From NCBI GenBank assembly GCA_014843695.1, contig CM026386.1, positions 91,575,389-91,639,388 of the forward strand: a stretch of DNA of 64,000 nt, written 5' to 3'. Position 1 is the first letter of the stretch. Each line of letters starts with the position of its first letter. The translations under genes were made by a program, and so were the position numbers. This stretch comes from Archivesica marissinica (Eukaryota > Mollusca > Bivalvia > Venerida > Vesicomyidae). Below are positions 49,981 through 58,559 of the stretch, one piece after another. The notes beneath the pieces were generated by a model that saw only the letters and a list, made by a program, of their open reading frames with translations, had not been told where the DNA came from and ran no database searches.

Positions 49981-49994
49981 AGTTATAATACAAT

Positions 49995-51359
49995 ATGACT
50001 AATAATTTAAATAGAACGTTCGACTATAATCCTTCGGTTACTTATAAAACCGGTGGTGTATATAAACGCCAGCTTGCGGCCGTGAACCTAACCACCCTGA
50101 TGATCACGGTCGGCCCGAACGAGGTCTTCTACACCGAGGTTACGAATATCTGGCGAAAATACAGGCTACCTCCTGTCAAGACGGACACTGTGGCTCATAC
50201 TTGGAACAACACACCGATGCAGTTTTGGCAGAATCAGCTCAACTTCGCCGTATGGTGTGCCACAACCGGCTGCGGTGTGTCGTTCGAAGACCATCTGAAC
50301 GGTGTAAGTGTCCAAAACGAACAGCTGATGCAATCGGTCTATATCTTCCACGTCTAATATACTATTAGGAGGATTTTAGACGAATTACGAGTCTCGCTAC
50401 CGCAGGATAATAATTTCGATCCCTTCTCAAATACGTACGACAGACGGGCCTATGAGCGGATATGCGCATAGTTTGACGTGAGTCCGATGACCGACTGGCG
50501 GCAGAAGAGCTTCCCGAACAGCAACGGGCTCGGCGATGTCTACACCAAAGGACGTACCGCGTGGAAGCAGACCTATTTCAGGAACGACAGTCCGGATAAA
50601 CACATTGCCACCCAGGATGCCGGAAATTGGGACCCGGCGAAAATGACATTCGGGGCAGAGGTCTCTGGCGGGCGTCGCTGTGGTGTTTCATCCTGCAACT
50701 GGCTACCACCAAAAAAGGCTCATATTGACCATATTCTGCAAGATCCGGACGTAGACGGCGTCTGGGGCACATTTGTGCTAGATAAGTCAAACGGGTTCAC
50801 CCAGGCCGGTGTTGCCCGCCTGAATGATTCAATCTGGACCTATGTCTGGACTCTCCTGGGAGCCCAATCACAGACGAGGTCCTGCATCGTGGGAGTTAGC
50901 ACGGCATTTGATGCACAGAAGCAGTTTCTAGCGAATGTCGAGGATGCCATAAACTCCCCGGTGGACATCCCATCGGCAATCGTGCGGTACCAAGACGTTC
51001 TTCAGTATGCGAATAGCCATGTAGATTTCGTCTTCGGCCAGAGCCTCTACATGGCACCGAGCGATATGTTGCTGCGAATCGGTCATCAGGCCGGATACAA
51101 CAATGAAATCGTGATAGCTAGCTCCAACCTGTCCTTAGGTCGTAATGACGATGTCAACGGGGTGGTTGACATACCAACAACTCACGGGAGCCTCTCCGCA
51201 GCGTCGGGGCTACATCAAAATATTACCGAGTCGGAACCAGGCTCACCGGCAGCGGTTCCCACGGGAACGACTGATGAAGAACAGCATGAAGATGAGAAAA
51301 ATGCGCTCATTGTGGTTGGCGTCATCTCAGGGTTGGCAATTATTTGGCTACTAACCTAG
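49995..51359 (+). pseudogene. large virion-type protein with C-terminal membrane anchor, two in-frame stops
   Basis: One reading frame runs from the ATG at 49995 to TAG/TAA-interrupted parts and ends at 51357-51359. It is broken only by TAA at 50355-50357 and TAG at 50469-50471; no frame change is needed. Coding character persists between the stops (RRILDEL, YERICA). Conserved-looking blocks include FWQNQLNFAVWCATTGCG, TLLGAQSQTRSCIVG and VDFVFGQSLYMAPSDM. Residues near the end (IVVGVISGLAIIWLLT) form a membrane segment after an acidic, Ser/Thr-rich linker. Its size and position suggest a virion membrane or capsid component; function unknown. The gene is GC-rich, unlike the left arm. Confidence 0.65.
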
Positions 51360-51986
51360 GCCGCGCCAGGTTGCAACATACAGTAGCCCGCCGACGGCAA
51401 CGATAAGTGCCCATATATTTTCTGAGAGCCACCCCACCGTCTTACTCAAGAAGGTGAGGAGCCATGAGGCAATGCCACCGATAATACCAGGAAGCGCTGC
51501 TGCAGCCTTTCCGGCGAGTTTTGCCAGTACCCTACCAAAAGATTTCAACACGTTTTTAGCCCACTCCTTGATGCCATCCTTAGCGGGAACCGCTGCAGCT
51601 GCCCCCGCAGCAGCCCCGCCTGTAAGTGCCAGCACCACAAGCGTACTCACAATAAACCCGAGTGCAGTCATAATGCTTACTATTGTGACGCCCTGCTCTC
51701 TGAACAACGTGCGAAGACGCTCGCCGAGCGTGGTGTCCTCATGGAGGGCCCGTGATATAGTTTCGCGGATCCGATTGATTTGTGTACGGAGCGCCTCCCG
51801 GTTGGCAGAGGCGGCCTCCAAGCGGGCTGCTCTTTCATCCTCCAACCCCCGCAGGCGCTCAGTGATCCGCTCCTTATCGTGTGTTGTGTCGGCCTCTTCT
51901 AGTTTTCTGTTTTCTAGCTCTATATGTTTATCGAGCTCCGTTAGTCTGGCGAGGTTGTTGGTTAGCTTGCCCCGGACCGTCTGCAT
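51351..51986 (-). CDS. coiled-coil plus membrane-segment protein
   Basis: 211 residues, open. The N-terminal 90 residues are a charged coiled coil (ELDKHIELENRKLEE, ITERLRGLEDERAARLE). These are followed by TLFREQGVTIVSIMTALGF and a glycine/alanine-rich stretch, then two further hydrophobic segments (AALPGIIGGIASWLLTFL and NIWALIVAVGGLLYVAT). This suits a membrane-anchored or virion protein. The ATG lies within the end of the upstream gene (25-bp overlap), and the 3' end overlaps the convergent gene by 9 bp. In another frame, codons just upstream resemble an N-terminal extension (REFRGLNKT), so the start could once have been further upstream. Function unknown. Confidence 0.65.
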   Translation of the reverse strand: MQTVRGKLTNNLARLTELDKHIELENRKLEEADTTHDKERITERLRGLEDERAARLEAASANREALRTQINRIRETISRALHEDTTLGERLRTLFREQGVTIVSIMTALGFIVSTLVVLALTGGAAAGAAAAVPAKDGIKEWAKNVLKSFGRVLAKLAGKAAAALPGIIGGIASWLLTFLSKTVGWLSENIWALIVAVGGLLYVATWRGLG

Positions 51987-52642
51987 GGTTTTATTAAGCC
52001 CGCGGAATTCACGAAGATTAACGGCTGATCATCCATTGTGCTGAGTATGTCTTCTATCTGATTATCGGTGAACGTCGTCTCCATTTTGTTAATAACATCG
52101 GTGGCGATTTGCGGCATCTCGTTGAGCTCAACTGTTTTTAGTTTGGTTGCTGATCCACCTAGCTCAGTGCTAACTGTATTGAGGGCCTCTGCTACCTTGG
52201 GGGGTATATCATTTTTTTTACTTCGCTTCCAATCCGTGAATCCAAGCTCGTCTCTGATGATTTTGCCGCCACTCCGCTTCCCAGCAATGGTACTTAATGC
52301 GAGTGGCTTGCCGGTGCGGGCATTGACAATCTCGAAGTTAGTGGCGAATTTCAGTTGCAATCTACCGTACCGATTCAATTCAAACTTGGAGGAGTCACGG
52401 CCACCCGACGGGACCATGTCTTGTTTTGCCAGTTCGCCGTAGTAGGCATCTACGGCGGATCCGAGCAGTTCCTGACTAAGAGGCCTGATGACCCCCCCAG
52501 GAGTGACATTTTCGTACGCCTGCGTCCCGACAGGTAAAGTATCGGGATACTCGATGAATGATGTAGTGTCTTCTATATTGTCTGCTACATCGTCGTCTAC
52601 AACACCATAGCGTCCGAAATCATCCATACCAAAGTCTGCCAT
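51962..52642 (-). CDS. conserved-type protein of unknown function
   Basis: About 226 residues from the chosen start MADFGMDDFG at 52642; an upstream ATG at 52672 would add ten residues and reach into the divergent capsid gene's leader. It has an acidic N-terminal region, no membrane segment, a basic middle (WKRSKKND) and a helical C-terminal part (IATDVINKMETTFTDNQIEDIL). It is open and divergent from the capsid gene with about 37 nt between the starts. Possibly a core or assembly protein; no family was recognised. Confidence 0.55.
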   Translation of the reverse strand: MADFGMDDFGRYGVVDDDVADNIEDTTSFIEYPDTLPVGTQAYENVTPGGVIRPLSQELLGSAVDAYYGELAKQDMVPSGGRDSSKFELNRYGRLQLKFATNFEIVNARTGKPLALSTIAGKRSGGKIIRDELGFTDWKRSKKNDIPPKVAEALNTVSTELGGSATKLKTVELNEMPQIATDVINKMETTFTDNQIEDILSTMDDQPLIFVNSAGLIKPCRRSGAS

Positions 52643-52669
52643 CGTATTGAAGGCTACCACATTTGGGTT

Positions 52670-52677
52670 CAATATAG
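52670..52677 (+). promoter_or_regulatory. CAATATAG motif before the capsid gene
   Basis: TTCAATATAG sits with its C exactly 10 nt upstream of the ATG at 52680. The same motif with the same spacing precedes the gene at 56466. It is a candidate late promoter or initiator. Confidence 0.35.
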
Positions 52678-52679
52678 TA

Positions 52680-53962
52680 ATGGCTTTAACTCAATACGGA
52701 CGCAAACTCAATCCATACCGCAGGCTGCGGGAGCCCCTCGGGGCAAAGGGCATACGACAGAGCGTGGTCATTACGAACAACCCCTCGACGATTGACCAGA
52801 ACCAGCAGCTCTTGGTCCGCTTTCACAACCTCGGAGCTAACGACGTGATTGTGCCAGGGACCGTTCGCCTCGCTTTCACGATCTCACTGACGTCGACAGA
52901 CGTAAATCGAACCGTCGTTCAGAACCTGGGCCGCGCCATAGTCAAGAAAACGACTATCAAAATCAGTGGTAATGAGATTATGTCTATCGACGACTCCGAT
53001 GTCTACTACTGTTACCAAGATCTCTGGAAGACTGCACAAGAGCGCAGAAATGCTGTCTATCAGGCATTGACACTAGCACCAATCAGAACGTAACCAGACG
53101 TAGAATCGATGCTGGTAACAAGGTAGATACTGTTGCAGAGCACAACGCAATTTCTGCGGCATACGGTAATCGCTATCACATCCCACTCGACTTTGAGCTG
53201 CTGGAGAGCCATATGCCATTATATCAAAGCGCACTGGCAGACCGCCTGGAATACGAACTAACGTTCAACGACTATAGCCGTGTTATCATCGCTACAGACG
53301 TGAACTCGACGTATGCGGTGGAAAACATTTCACTGGAGTACGACATGGTCACGCTGCCCGACCTCGCACGGAGGATTAGAGAGCAGTATACCGGGCGGCT
53401 TGCAATCCTTTATGACAGAGTTCTTCGTCATCGCAAAATAACGAAAAACAAAAACGACACTCTGTGGAACATTAATATCAACGTCCCGGCCCGCTCGATG
53501 AACGGAATCCTGATGTTGTTCGAGGAGGCCGGGGCTAGAGAAACCGAAAGTTTCTACAATCCCAAAATTACCAAGGTTGAGGTGACAATTGAGGGTGTCC
53601 CCAAACAGCCGTACAGCCAAGGCATGCGCGCCTACCAGCAATGGGATGAAGCCAAAAAGCAGTTTGCATGCGGCTCTAAGCGCGCCCCAGATGTTGCTGC
53701 GGTCGCCAAAGACCTACAGCTCGCAGACGTCTCTCTGGAAGATTTCCTAACTTCTAATTACTCATTGTGGCTCGATTTACGAACCAGCGATGATGTCCAA
53801 CTCCATGGTAATGGGCGTAGAGTGGAGAATGCCAGCGAGGGTGTAACAATCCAAATAACCAAATAAGCAGACACCGATGGCGCATTGAACGTGTATCTGT
53901 ACATTATTACAGATGCACAGCTCAACATTGAAGATGGTCGATTCGTCAGTGCGCTCTACTGA
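52680..53962 (+). pseudogene. major capsid protein (double jelly-roll type), one frameshift and one stop
   Basis: The chosen start is MALTQYGRKL at 52680. The first part is open to about 53060 with KGIRQSVVITNNPSTIDQNQ, VPGTVRLAFTISLTSTD and SIDDSDVYYCYQDLWKT. A one-base shift near 53060 moves coding into the frame that continues with AYGNRYHIPLDFELLE, LTFNDYSRVI, AILYDRVLRHRKIT, ESFYNPKITKVEVTIEGVP and LHGNGRRVENASEGVTIQI. A TAA at 53864-53866 precedes 31 more coding-like codons to TGA at 53960-53962. Total about 427 residues, in range for Maverick capsid proteins. The assignment rests on position next to the ATPase, length, beta-rich content and recalled resemblance to capsid proteins of invertebrate Maverick-type elements. 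Confidence 0.7.
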
Positions 53963-54580
53963 TCTATTACCCCGCGACCCCCACTCGGCCATCATATGCG
54001 GTCAGACTGGTTGCGGTAAAACTGTATTCATACTGGACTTGCTCGAGGGTCCCTACCGCGGGATCTTTCGGCATATAGTTATCCTCTGCACTACGATTGC
54101 GCATAACGCAACTTACAGAACCGCCCTTGGATCTGGAGGGATCCCGAGGTCTACATACTAGACCCCTGTGAAAAGTTACATACCTGGCTGCGGGTATTCT
54201 ACACCATGTTCCAGGGTGAGCCCACCCTGTACGTGATTTACGACTGCTCGGCCAAGGCAGCTATGACCAAAAAGAAGGACATGCTATCAGAGCTGGCCTT
54301 CAGCGGACGGCATGCGCTGCAAAGCGTCTGGGTGTTGACCCAGAAATACAACTCAGTTCTGAAGGATCTCCGCGAGCAGACACGCTGGGCAGCGATCTTT
54401 CACTGCAAAGATCGTGACTCCTTCGAAGAATGCCTTCGAGAAAATGATGTCATTCCTACGTATGAAGAGCGAGCCAAGGTACGGCAGACTCTTGCAGGAA
54501 CAAAACATAGCAAGCTGCTGTTAAAGACTGACCAACCAGTTGCTTATAAAGTGCTATCCAATAGCTTAGTATGTGGGTAG
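53934..54580 (+). pseudogene. DNA-packaging ATPase (A32/FtsK-HerA type), frameshifted
   Basis: Powers genome packaging into the capsid. The Walker A motif GQTGCGKT lies early in the first ORF (start MVDSSVRSTD near 53934, overlapping the capsid end). A frame shift at about 54110-54120 leads into the second frame, which contains YTMFQGEPTLYVIYDCSA and SVWVLTQKYNSVLKDLREQ. The Walker B segment reads VIYDC, where relatives have two acidic residues, so the first is tyrosine in this copy. The sensor-like TQ and the C-terminal region (PVAYKVLSNSLVCG) are present. Total about 215 residues, right for A32-type ATPases. Probably inactive. Confidence 0.8.
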
Positions 54581-54648
54581 CAATTTTACTGACCAACCAA
54601 TTGTGCTTATAAAGTGCTCTTCACAGCTTAACATGTGGGAAGCAATTC
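54527..54648 (+). repeat. roughly 60-bp imperfect tandem duplication at ATPase end
   Basis: GACCAACCAxTTG, CTTATAAAGTGCT and ATGTGGG.AGCAATT occur twice, about 60 bp apart. The first copy forms the ATPase C terminus and stop; the second carries the start of the next gene. Confidence 0.75.
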
Positions 54649-54917
54649 TGCTAATCACCCAGATCATAATTTCCACCACATTGGGTTGGTTAGCGTGGCA
54701 GTATGTTAGACTTAAGAGGCGAGTACGGATAGCACTAAGACAAATGAACTGCGACGAACTTCTTGATCAGTTGATGGATGCCGCGCCCCCGATTGATGGG
54801 CCGATGGAAACATCGGTCACGACTGGCGAGACGTCGGGAGACGATAGCGCCCGTCAAGACAATAAGCGTCAACGACTTGCAGCCCTAGCAGCAGGGGGCA
54901 GACTGAACAATATCTAG
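54633..54917 (+). CDS. small single-pass membrane protein
   Basis: 94 residues from MWEAILLITQ. A transmembrane segment (residues 3-22, ITQIIISTTLGWLAWQYV) is followed by a basic stop-transfer (RLKRRVR) and a polar, acidic-to-basic tail. The earlier GTG at 54573 lies within the 60-bp duplication and is not preferred. Probably a virion membrane or assembly protein; no family was named. Confidence 0.6.
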   Translation: MWEAILLITQIIISTTLGWLAWQYVRLKRRVRIALRQMNCDELLDQLMDAAPPIDGPMETSVTTGETSGDDSARQDNKRQRLAALAAGGRLNNI

Positions 54918-54949
54918 GACGACAACTCACAACCGAGCATATTGACAAT

Positions 54950-55357
54950 ATGGCAAATAATACTATCGAGAAGCTCTACGCGCGCTATGAAGCGAGACTC
55001 GGGGCCGCGATGACAAAAACCTTAGGGGCCGCAGTCATTCAGTTCTACGCAACAGTAGCAAGTATGTTTCTACCCATACAACCAGAAAATCAACCGGGGC
55101 TAATTGCCGACCTTGAAGCTGATCCGTTCATCAACCACGCGTTAAGCACAGCTACGTGCGAGCTATATCACAGGTATGGCATGTACCTTGCACCGCTTAC
55201 CGCTGCGTTAACCACTGCGAAGCATTGCCAATTTGGACATGTATGTCCGCTTACCATAGCTAACGATGTCTACACCGGAGAGAGTAACAGATCCTGTAGT
55301 TCTGACACCAGAGACGACGCCTGCGAAGCTGCAATCAACACGACCGAAGGATCCTAA
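54950..55357 (+). CDS. small helical protein of unknown function
   Basis: 135 residues. ARYEARLGAAMTKTLGAAV and FYATVASMFLPI suggest amphipathic helices; LYHRYGMYLAPLTAALTTA and CQFGHVC follow. The last 40 residues overlap the next gene (start 55266) in another frame, so the C-terminal tail may not be conserved. The ATG overlaps a CAATATG, similar to the start of the gene at 49995. Confidence 0.55.
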   Translation: MANNTIEKLYARYEARLGAAMTKTLGAAVIQFYATVASMFLPIQPENQPGLIADLEADPFINHALSTATCELYHRYGMYLAPLTAALTTAKHCQFGHVCPLTIANDVYTGESNRSCSSDTRDDACEAAINTTEGS

Positions 55358-55736
55358 AAAACAAGCGGCAGGACGGGCAGGGGCTGCGGCTCGGAAGGCC
55401 AAGGAAGATAAAATACGTGCCGAGCTCAGAGATGCTAAAGCCACGTTGCAAACATCGAAACCCTCAGTTGCTGTCACCTCGGTGGAACAGGGCAACGCTG
55501 GAGAACAAACGGTTGTCGCCCCACAGCATGTTTCATCGGTGGAAACCGAGACGAAACACTGGTACCAGTGTAGCGAGGTCTGGACCCCGTGGATCGTTAG
55601 CGGTCTTGCATGTGCCTTATGGGTTGTTGTGAACAGTAGACGGGAGGATCATAAACCAATACCCGCCCGAGCTAACATTGTCGTTCCGACAGCGAGTCAC
55701 TTAAAGACTTCGCTTGACCCATTCTATATGCAATAG
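55266..55736 (+). CDS. basic-domain plus membrane-anchor protein
   Basis: 156 residues. An N-terminal Pro/Thr-rich region leads to a lysine/alanine-rich basic segment (PKDPKKQAAGRAGAAARKAK), then a linker. A C-terminal membrane segment (WIVSGLACALWVVVN) is followed by a short tail. The basic segment could bind DNA, linking genome and membrane or capsid; this is inference. It overlaps the previous gene by 92 nt in another frame. Confidence 0.6.
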   Translation: MSTPERVTDPVVLTPETTPAKLQSTRPKDPKKQAAGRAGAAARKAKEDKIRAELRDAKATLQTSKPSVAVTSVEQGNAGEQTVVAPQHVSSVETETKHWYQCSEVWTPWIVSGLACALWVVVNSRREDHKPIPARANIVVPTASHLKTSLDPFYMQ

Positions 55737-55753
55737 TCGCGCGAAGAAAAACA

Positions 55754-55984
55754 ATGTCTACTGACGCAAAAATGTTGGCCAATGCTGCGTATCATTCGGT
55801 TGTGGTATCTGGCCTGGCTGTGGGTTATGCACGCCTGGGTAAGATGGCCTTCAAAACAGCTACCCCCAAGCTGGACTTCAATGGCTATGACGTCGGCATG
55901 GTAGTTATTGATGTGGGCCTGGCCATGGCCACGAAAGATATGCTAATTAAACATGGAATCATACCTGCAGATATCATGAAGTAG
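55754..55984 (+). CDS. small two-hydrophobic-segment protein
   Basis: 76 residues. Hydrophobic segments lie around residues 12-28 and 46-62 (YDVGMVVIDVGLAMATKD), with TATPKLDFNGYDV between them and a short IIPADIMK end. It starts 17 nt after the previous stop. Intact, and probably a membrane component; function unknown. Confidence 0.6.
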   Translation: MSTDAKMLANAAYHSVVVSGLAVGYARLGKMAFKTATPKLDFNGYDVGMVVIDVGLAMATKDMLIKHGIIPADIMK

Positions 55985-56001
55985 ACGTATGTATAACAAC
56001 G

Positions 56002-56427
56002 ATGGTCTCGATCGCAATGCTAGTTGGGGGTGCCCTGGCCAACGCACTGGCCTTCAGCGGTAGCAACTACATATTCTCGATGATGCAAAACTCGGGCGTT
56101 GAAGAGGAGCGCAAACGGCACGATACAGCTGTAGAACAGCTCCAGGTCGCGCAGTCAGCATGGTCCAACAAACGGGCTGAACGCCTTGATTGGATTAACG
56201 AAGAACTCCGCCGTCAGGGTCATGCCGTGCAAACTTTCCGGGACGTCGACACGGCGATCCGTGAGTACGCGCAGGCATTTCCGCATGTCGCGCCGCTGGG
56301 GTCGGAACGACAGCCCCGGCTCTCCGACTTCTATACACCTAGCGATGACCAGAAAGATCGTGAGATTGTCTTCGTCGTCCTGGGGATGACTGCGACAATC
56401 CTCGTGGTATACAAATTCGCTAAGTAA
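56002..56427 (+). CDS. coiled-coil protein with N- and C-terminal membrane segments
   Basis: 141 residues, intact. The N-terminal LVGGALANALAFSGSNYIF segment is hydrophobic. The middle is charged and helical (EEERKRHDTAVEQLQVAQ, AERLDWINEELRRQ). LSDFYTPSDDQKDREI precedes a C-terminal membrane segment. The chosen start is MVSIAMLVGG. It lies in the run of small plus-strand genes between ATPase and integrase; a virion role is likely but unproven. Confidence 0.6.
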   Translation: MVSIAMLVGGALANALAFSGSNYIFSMMQNSGVEEERKRHDTAVEQLQVAQSAWSNKRAERLDWINEELRRQGHAVQTFRDVDTAIREYAQAFPHVAPLGSERQPRLSDFYTPSDDQKDREIVFVVLGMTATILVVYKFAK

Positions 56428-56455
56428 TTGTCTCGCTTGAGATTTTGTTTCCTTT

Positions 56456-56463
56456 CAATATAG
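56456..56463 (+). promoter_or_regulatory. CAATATAG motif before the 56466 gene
   Basis: TTCAATATAG with its C exactly 10 nt before the ATG, as at 52670. It favours 56466 over the upstream ATG at 56445 as the real start. Confidence 0.35.
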
Positions 56464-56465
56464 AT

Positions 56466-56768
56466 ATGGGTTTATCAGAGGAGCTGTATTTTGCAATGCT
56501 TGATGTCGGGTACTGTGCCAAGCGAAACAAACATCCTGGCCCACTTGGTCATACTATGATAAACACGGCGCAACGATTCCTGGAGTCGTGGCGTACCAAT
56601 CACTCTTCTGTACAGAAATTCGCTACCAGTGTCCTATCAGGCCCAACTGACCTTAGAGCTACAACTGGGTTGCTAGATCCGATGACACGCAGGGCAAGTT
56701 GGAGATTCATAGGATTATTAGAATACATTCGCGCGTTGGATAGCGAAACAGCCATGTCACAAGCTTAG
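56466..56768 (+). CDS. small soluble protein of unknown function
   Basis: 100 residues from MGLSEELYFAMLDVGY. Helical and mixed-charge, with KHPGPLGHTMINTAQRFLES; no membrane segment. It ends eight nucleotides before the integrase ATG, suggesting a shared transcript. No family was recognised. Confidence 0.5.
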   Translation: MGLSEELYFAMLDVGYCAKRNKHPGPLGHTMINTAQRFLESWRTNHSSVQKFATSVLSGPTDLRATTGLLDPMTRRASWRFIGLLEYIRALDSETAMSQA

Positions 56769-56776
56769 CTTATACC

Positions 56777-57766
56777 ATGACCGACAGTAATCTTAGATCG
56801 CTATACTACAGTCCCCGCGGTTACTGGAAGGGACTCGCAGCCATAGAAAACCTCGCCGCGGCCGCTAAGGTCTCCGAAGATGTGACACGGGGTTGGCTGA
56901 AGAAGCAGGCCATCTGGCAGATCTACCTCCCCGCCCCACGACACATACCGCGATCCAAGTTCGACGTACCGGTGCCAAACGACGTCCACCAGGCCGACCT
57001 CCTATTTCTACCTCACGACAGGGCGGGTCGCAAAACGTTCAAGTACGCCCTCACCATCGTTGACGTGGCCTCCCGGTACAAAGAGGCAGAGCCCCTGGCC
57101 ACAAAAGAGGCTAAGGAGGTCTCAGCGGCCCTTGAAAGGATTTACAGGCGGAGCCCCCTGAAATGGCCAAATTTGCTTCAGGTGGATACGGGGCGCGAGT
57201 TCATGGGTGCGGTGAACCAACAGCTGGCCAAACACGGTGTCTCTGTCAGGCGTGGCCGTGTGGATATCCATCGAGACCAAGGGATTGTGGAGCGTTTCAA
57301 TCGCACCCTGGCAGAGCGGCTCTTTGGGCACCAATACGCCCAAGAGATGAGACTTCCGTCTGGAGAACGATCGACTGAATGGGTGGCTCGGCTGCCTGCC
57401 GTGGTTGCGGCTTTGAACGGCGAAGTGACCAGATTGACCGGTAAGAAACCTTCTAATGCCATCAAGGCCAAGAGTGTGGCGCAAAAGCCCTCATCCGTGG
57501 TCGCAGCTTCGTCGGAGCGAAAGCTCCCCTCGGGTGTTGGCGTTCGCTACCTCTACCAACCCGGCGAACTGGAGGGTGGCCGTCGTCGTGCGACCGACCC
57601 TGTGTGGTCCCTCCAGGTATACCGGCTTGGTCGCTCGGTTACCAAGCCTGAAGAGCCCGTGCTCTACTATCTGCTGGATGGCCCTCAGCGGGGGTTTGTC
57701 CGGGAAGAGCTGCTTGTGGTGCCTCCTGATACCGTGCTGCCACCTGATGGGGTTCTTAAACGTTGA
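56777..57766 (+). CDS. retroviral-type (rve) integrase, intact
   Basis: 329 residues without interruption. It inserts the element into host DNA and explains the 5-6 bp target duplication. Catalytic triad: D74 (HQADLLFL), D137 (LQVDTGREF) and E172 (HRDQGIVERFNRT), with a D-E distance of 35. An N-terminal helical region precedes the core, and a C-terminal small beta domain (RYLYQPGE ... GFVREELLVV) resembles integrase DNA-binding or chromo-like ends. No classic HHCC zinc motif is visible. It converges on the polymerase-helicase-nuclease gene, overlapping its end by about 10 nt. This is the best preserved core gene of the element, so this copy may still supply integrase. Confidence 0.92.
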   Translation: MTDSNLRSLYYSPRGYWKGLAAIENLAAAAKVSEDVTRGWLKKQAIWQIYLPAPRHIPRSKFDVPVPNDVHQADLLFLPHDRAGRKTFKYALTIVDVASRYKEAEPLATKEAKEVSAALERIYRRSPLKWPNLLQVDTGREFMGAVNQQLAKHGVSVRRGRVDIHRDQGIVERFNRTLAERLFGHQYAQEMRLPSGERSTEWVARLPAVVAALNGEVTRLTGKKPSNAIKAKSVAQKPSSVVAASSERKLPSGVGVRYLYQPGELEGGRRRATDPVWSLQVYRLGRSVTKPEEPVLYYLLDGPQRGFVREELLVVPPDTVLPPDGVLKR

Positions 57767-58025
57767 GGACCGCGTAACCCATTTTTCTGTTGCATTCCAG
57801 GCACGTCAGCCGGATATTGTCACGAGTATGGCCTCGGGTGTTGTCCAACCGGTCGACACTGAACTGCTGAGTATCTTTGGGTTGGTATACCCAGAGGAGC
57901 TCGATGTCGCATGCCGCGCAGTGGTTCTGCTGGCCGTCTTTGAGTGCGAGGATGTGATCGACCTTAAGATTGAATCCCTGGAGACCTTTGGCCTGATCAT
58001 GGCGCTTGTATGCCACAAGTTTTTT
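57756..58025 (-). other. HNH nuclease domain at the C terminus of the fusion gene
   Basis: 86 residues in a third frame. VDHILAL and CAACDIEL, then FSVDRLDNTRGHTRDNIRL and CLECNRKMG. The paired CxxC motifs with a DRxDNxxGHxxDN core are the HNH/zinc-binding layout. It may resolve replication intermediates or cut competing DNA; the role is inferred. It ends within the 3' end of the integrase gene. Confidence 0.8.
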
Positions 58026-58029
58026 TGGA

Positions 58030-58500
58030 TGACTTTGCGGAGCTGCTGCTCAGTGAGTGGATCTACCACATCGGAACCCTCTTCCGGTGGGCAGACTACT
58101 CGTTCGAGCTGGTGCATGTACTCCACGCGGCTGACGGCGAGGTATGCGAGGTTTGACCATTGGAGATAGTCGTCGATAATCCAGACTTTTTGCGGATCGC
58201 GGAGTGTGAGCCCCTGGCTCGAGTGGACTGTCATGGTATAGCCGAGAGCCCATTCTTGTCCCCACTTACCGTCCATAACTTCTTGGGCATAGTGGACAGG
58301 CACCTCAACGATGTCATTGAGGACGAACTCTTCCTGCTCTGGCCTACCAGGTCCTGGGATGTTCACCATAATGTTTTGTCTTCGGGTGTCTTTTGGGCGA
58401 TATAGGAGGGGCACCGGCTCGTCAGGGAAGTGCTCCTTATGATAATGGAATAGCAGCTCTTGTGCTCGGTTGCGCACCTTTTTCTCGAGGTCAAGATACG
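58030..58500 (-). other. C-terminal SF1 helicase segment in shifted frame
   Basis: Continues the helicase in the next frame with KKVRNRAQELLFHYHKE and LNDIVEV. Motif V is GYTMTVHSSQGLTL and motif VI is LAYLAVSRV. The set of motifs matches Pif1/RecD-like superfamily 1 enzymes. Confidence 0.85.
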
Positions 58501-58559
58501 GTCGCCTGGTTTCCATATTGCAATGAATCTGTCCCATCCGAGGCAGGTGGGTAGGGCCT

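Noticed and set aside
51454..52442. 196- and 124-residue plus-strand ORFs
   Set aside because: Antisense shadows of the two reverse-strand genes at 51351-52642.
54573..54632. Upstream GTG start for the membrane protein after the ATPase
   Set aside because: It lies in the 60-bp duplication; the ATG at 54633 directly precedes the membrane segment and is the simpler start.
57456..58169. 237-residue plus-strand ORF across the integrase end
   Set aside because: Shadow of the integrase and of the reverse-strand helicase/HNH coding region; no domain recognised.
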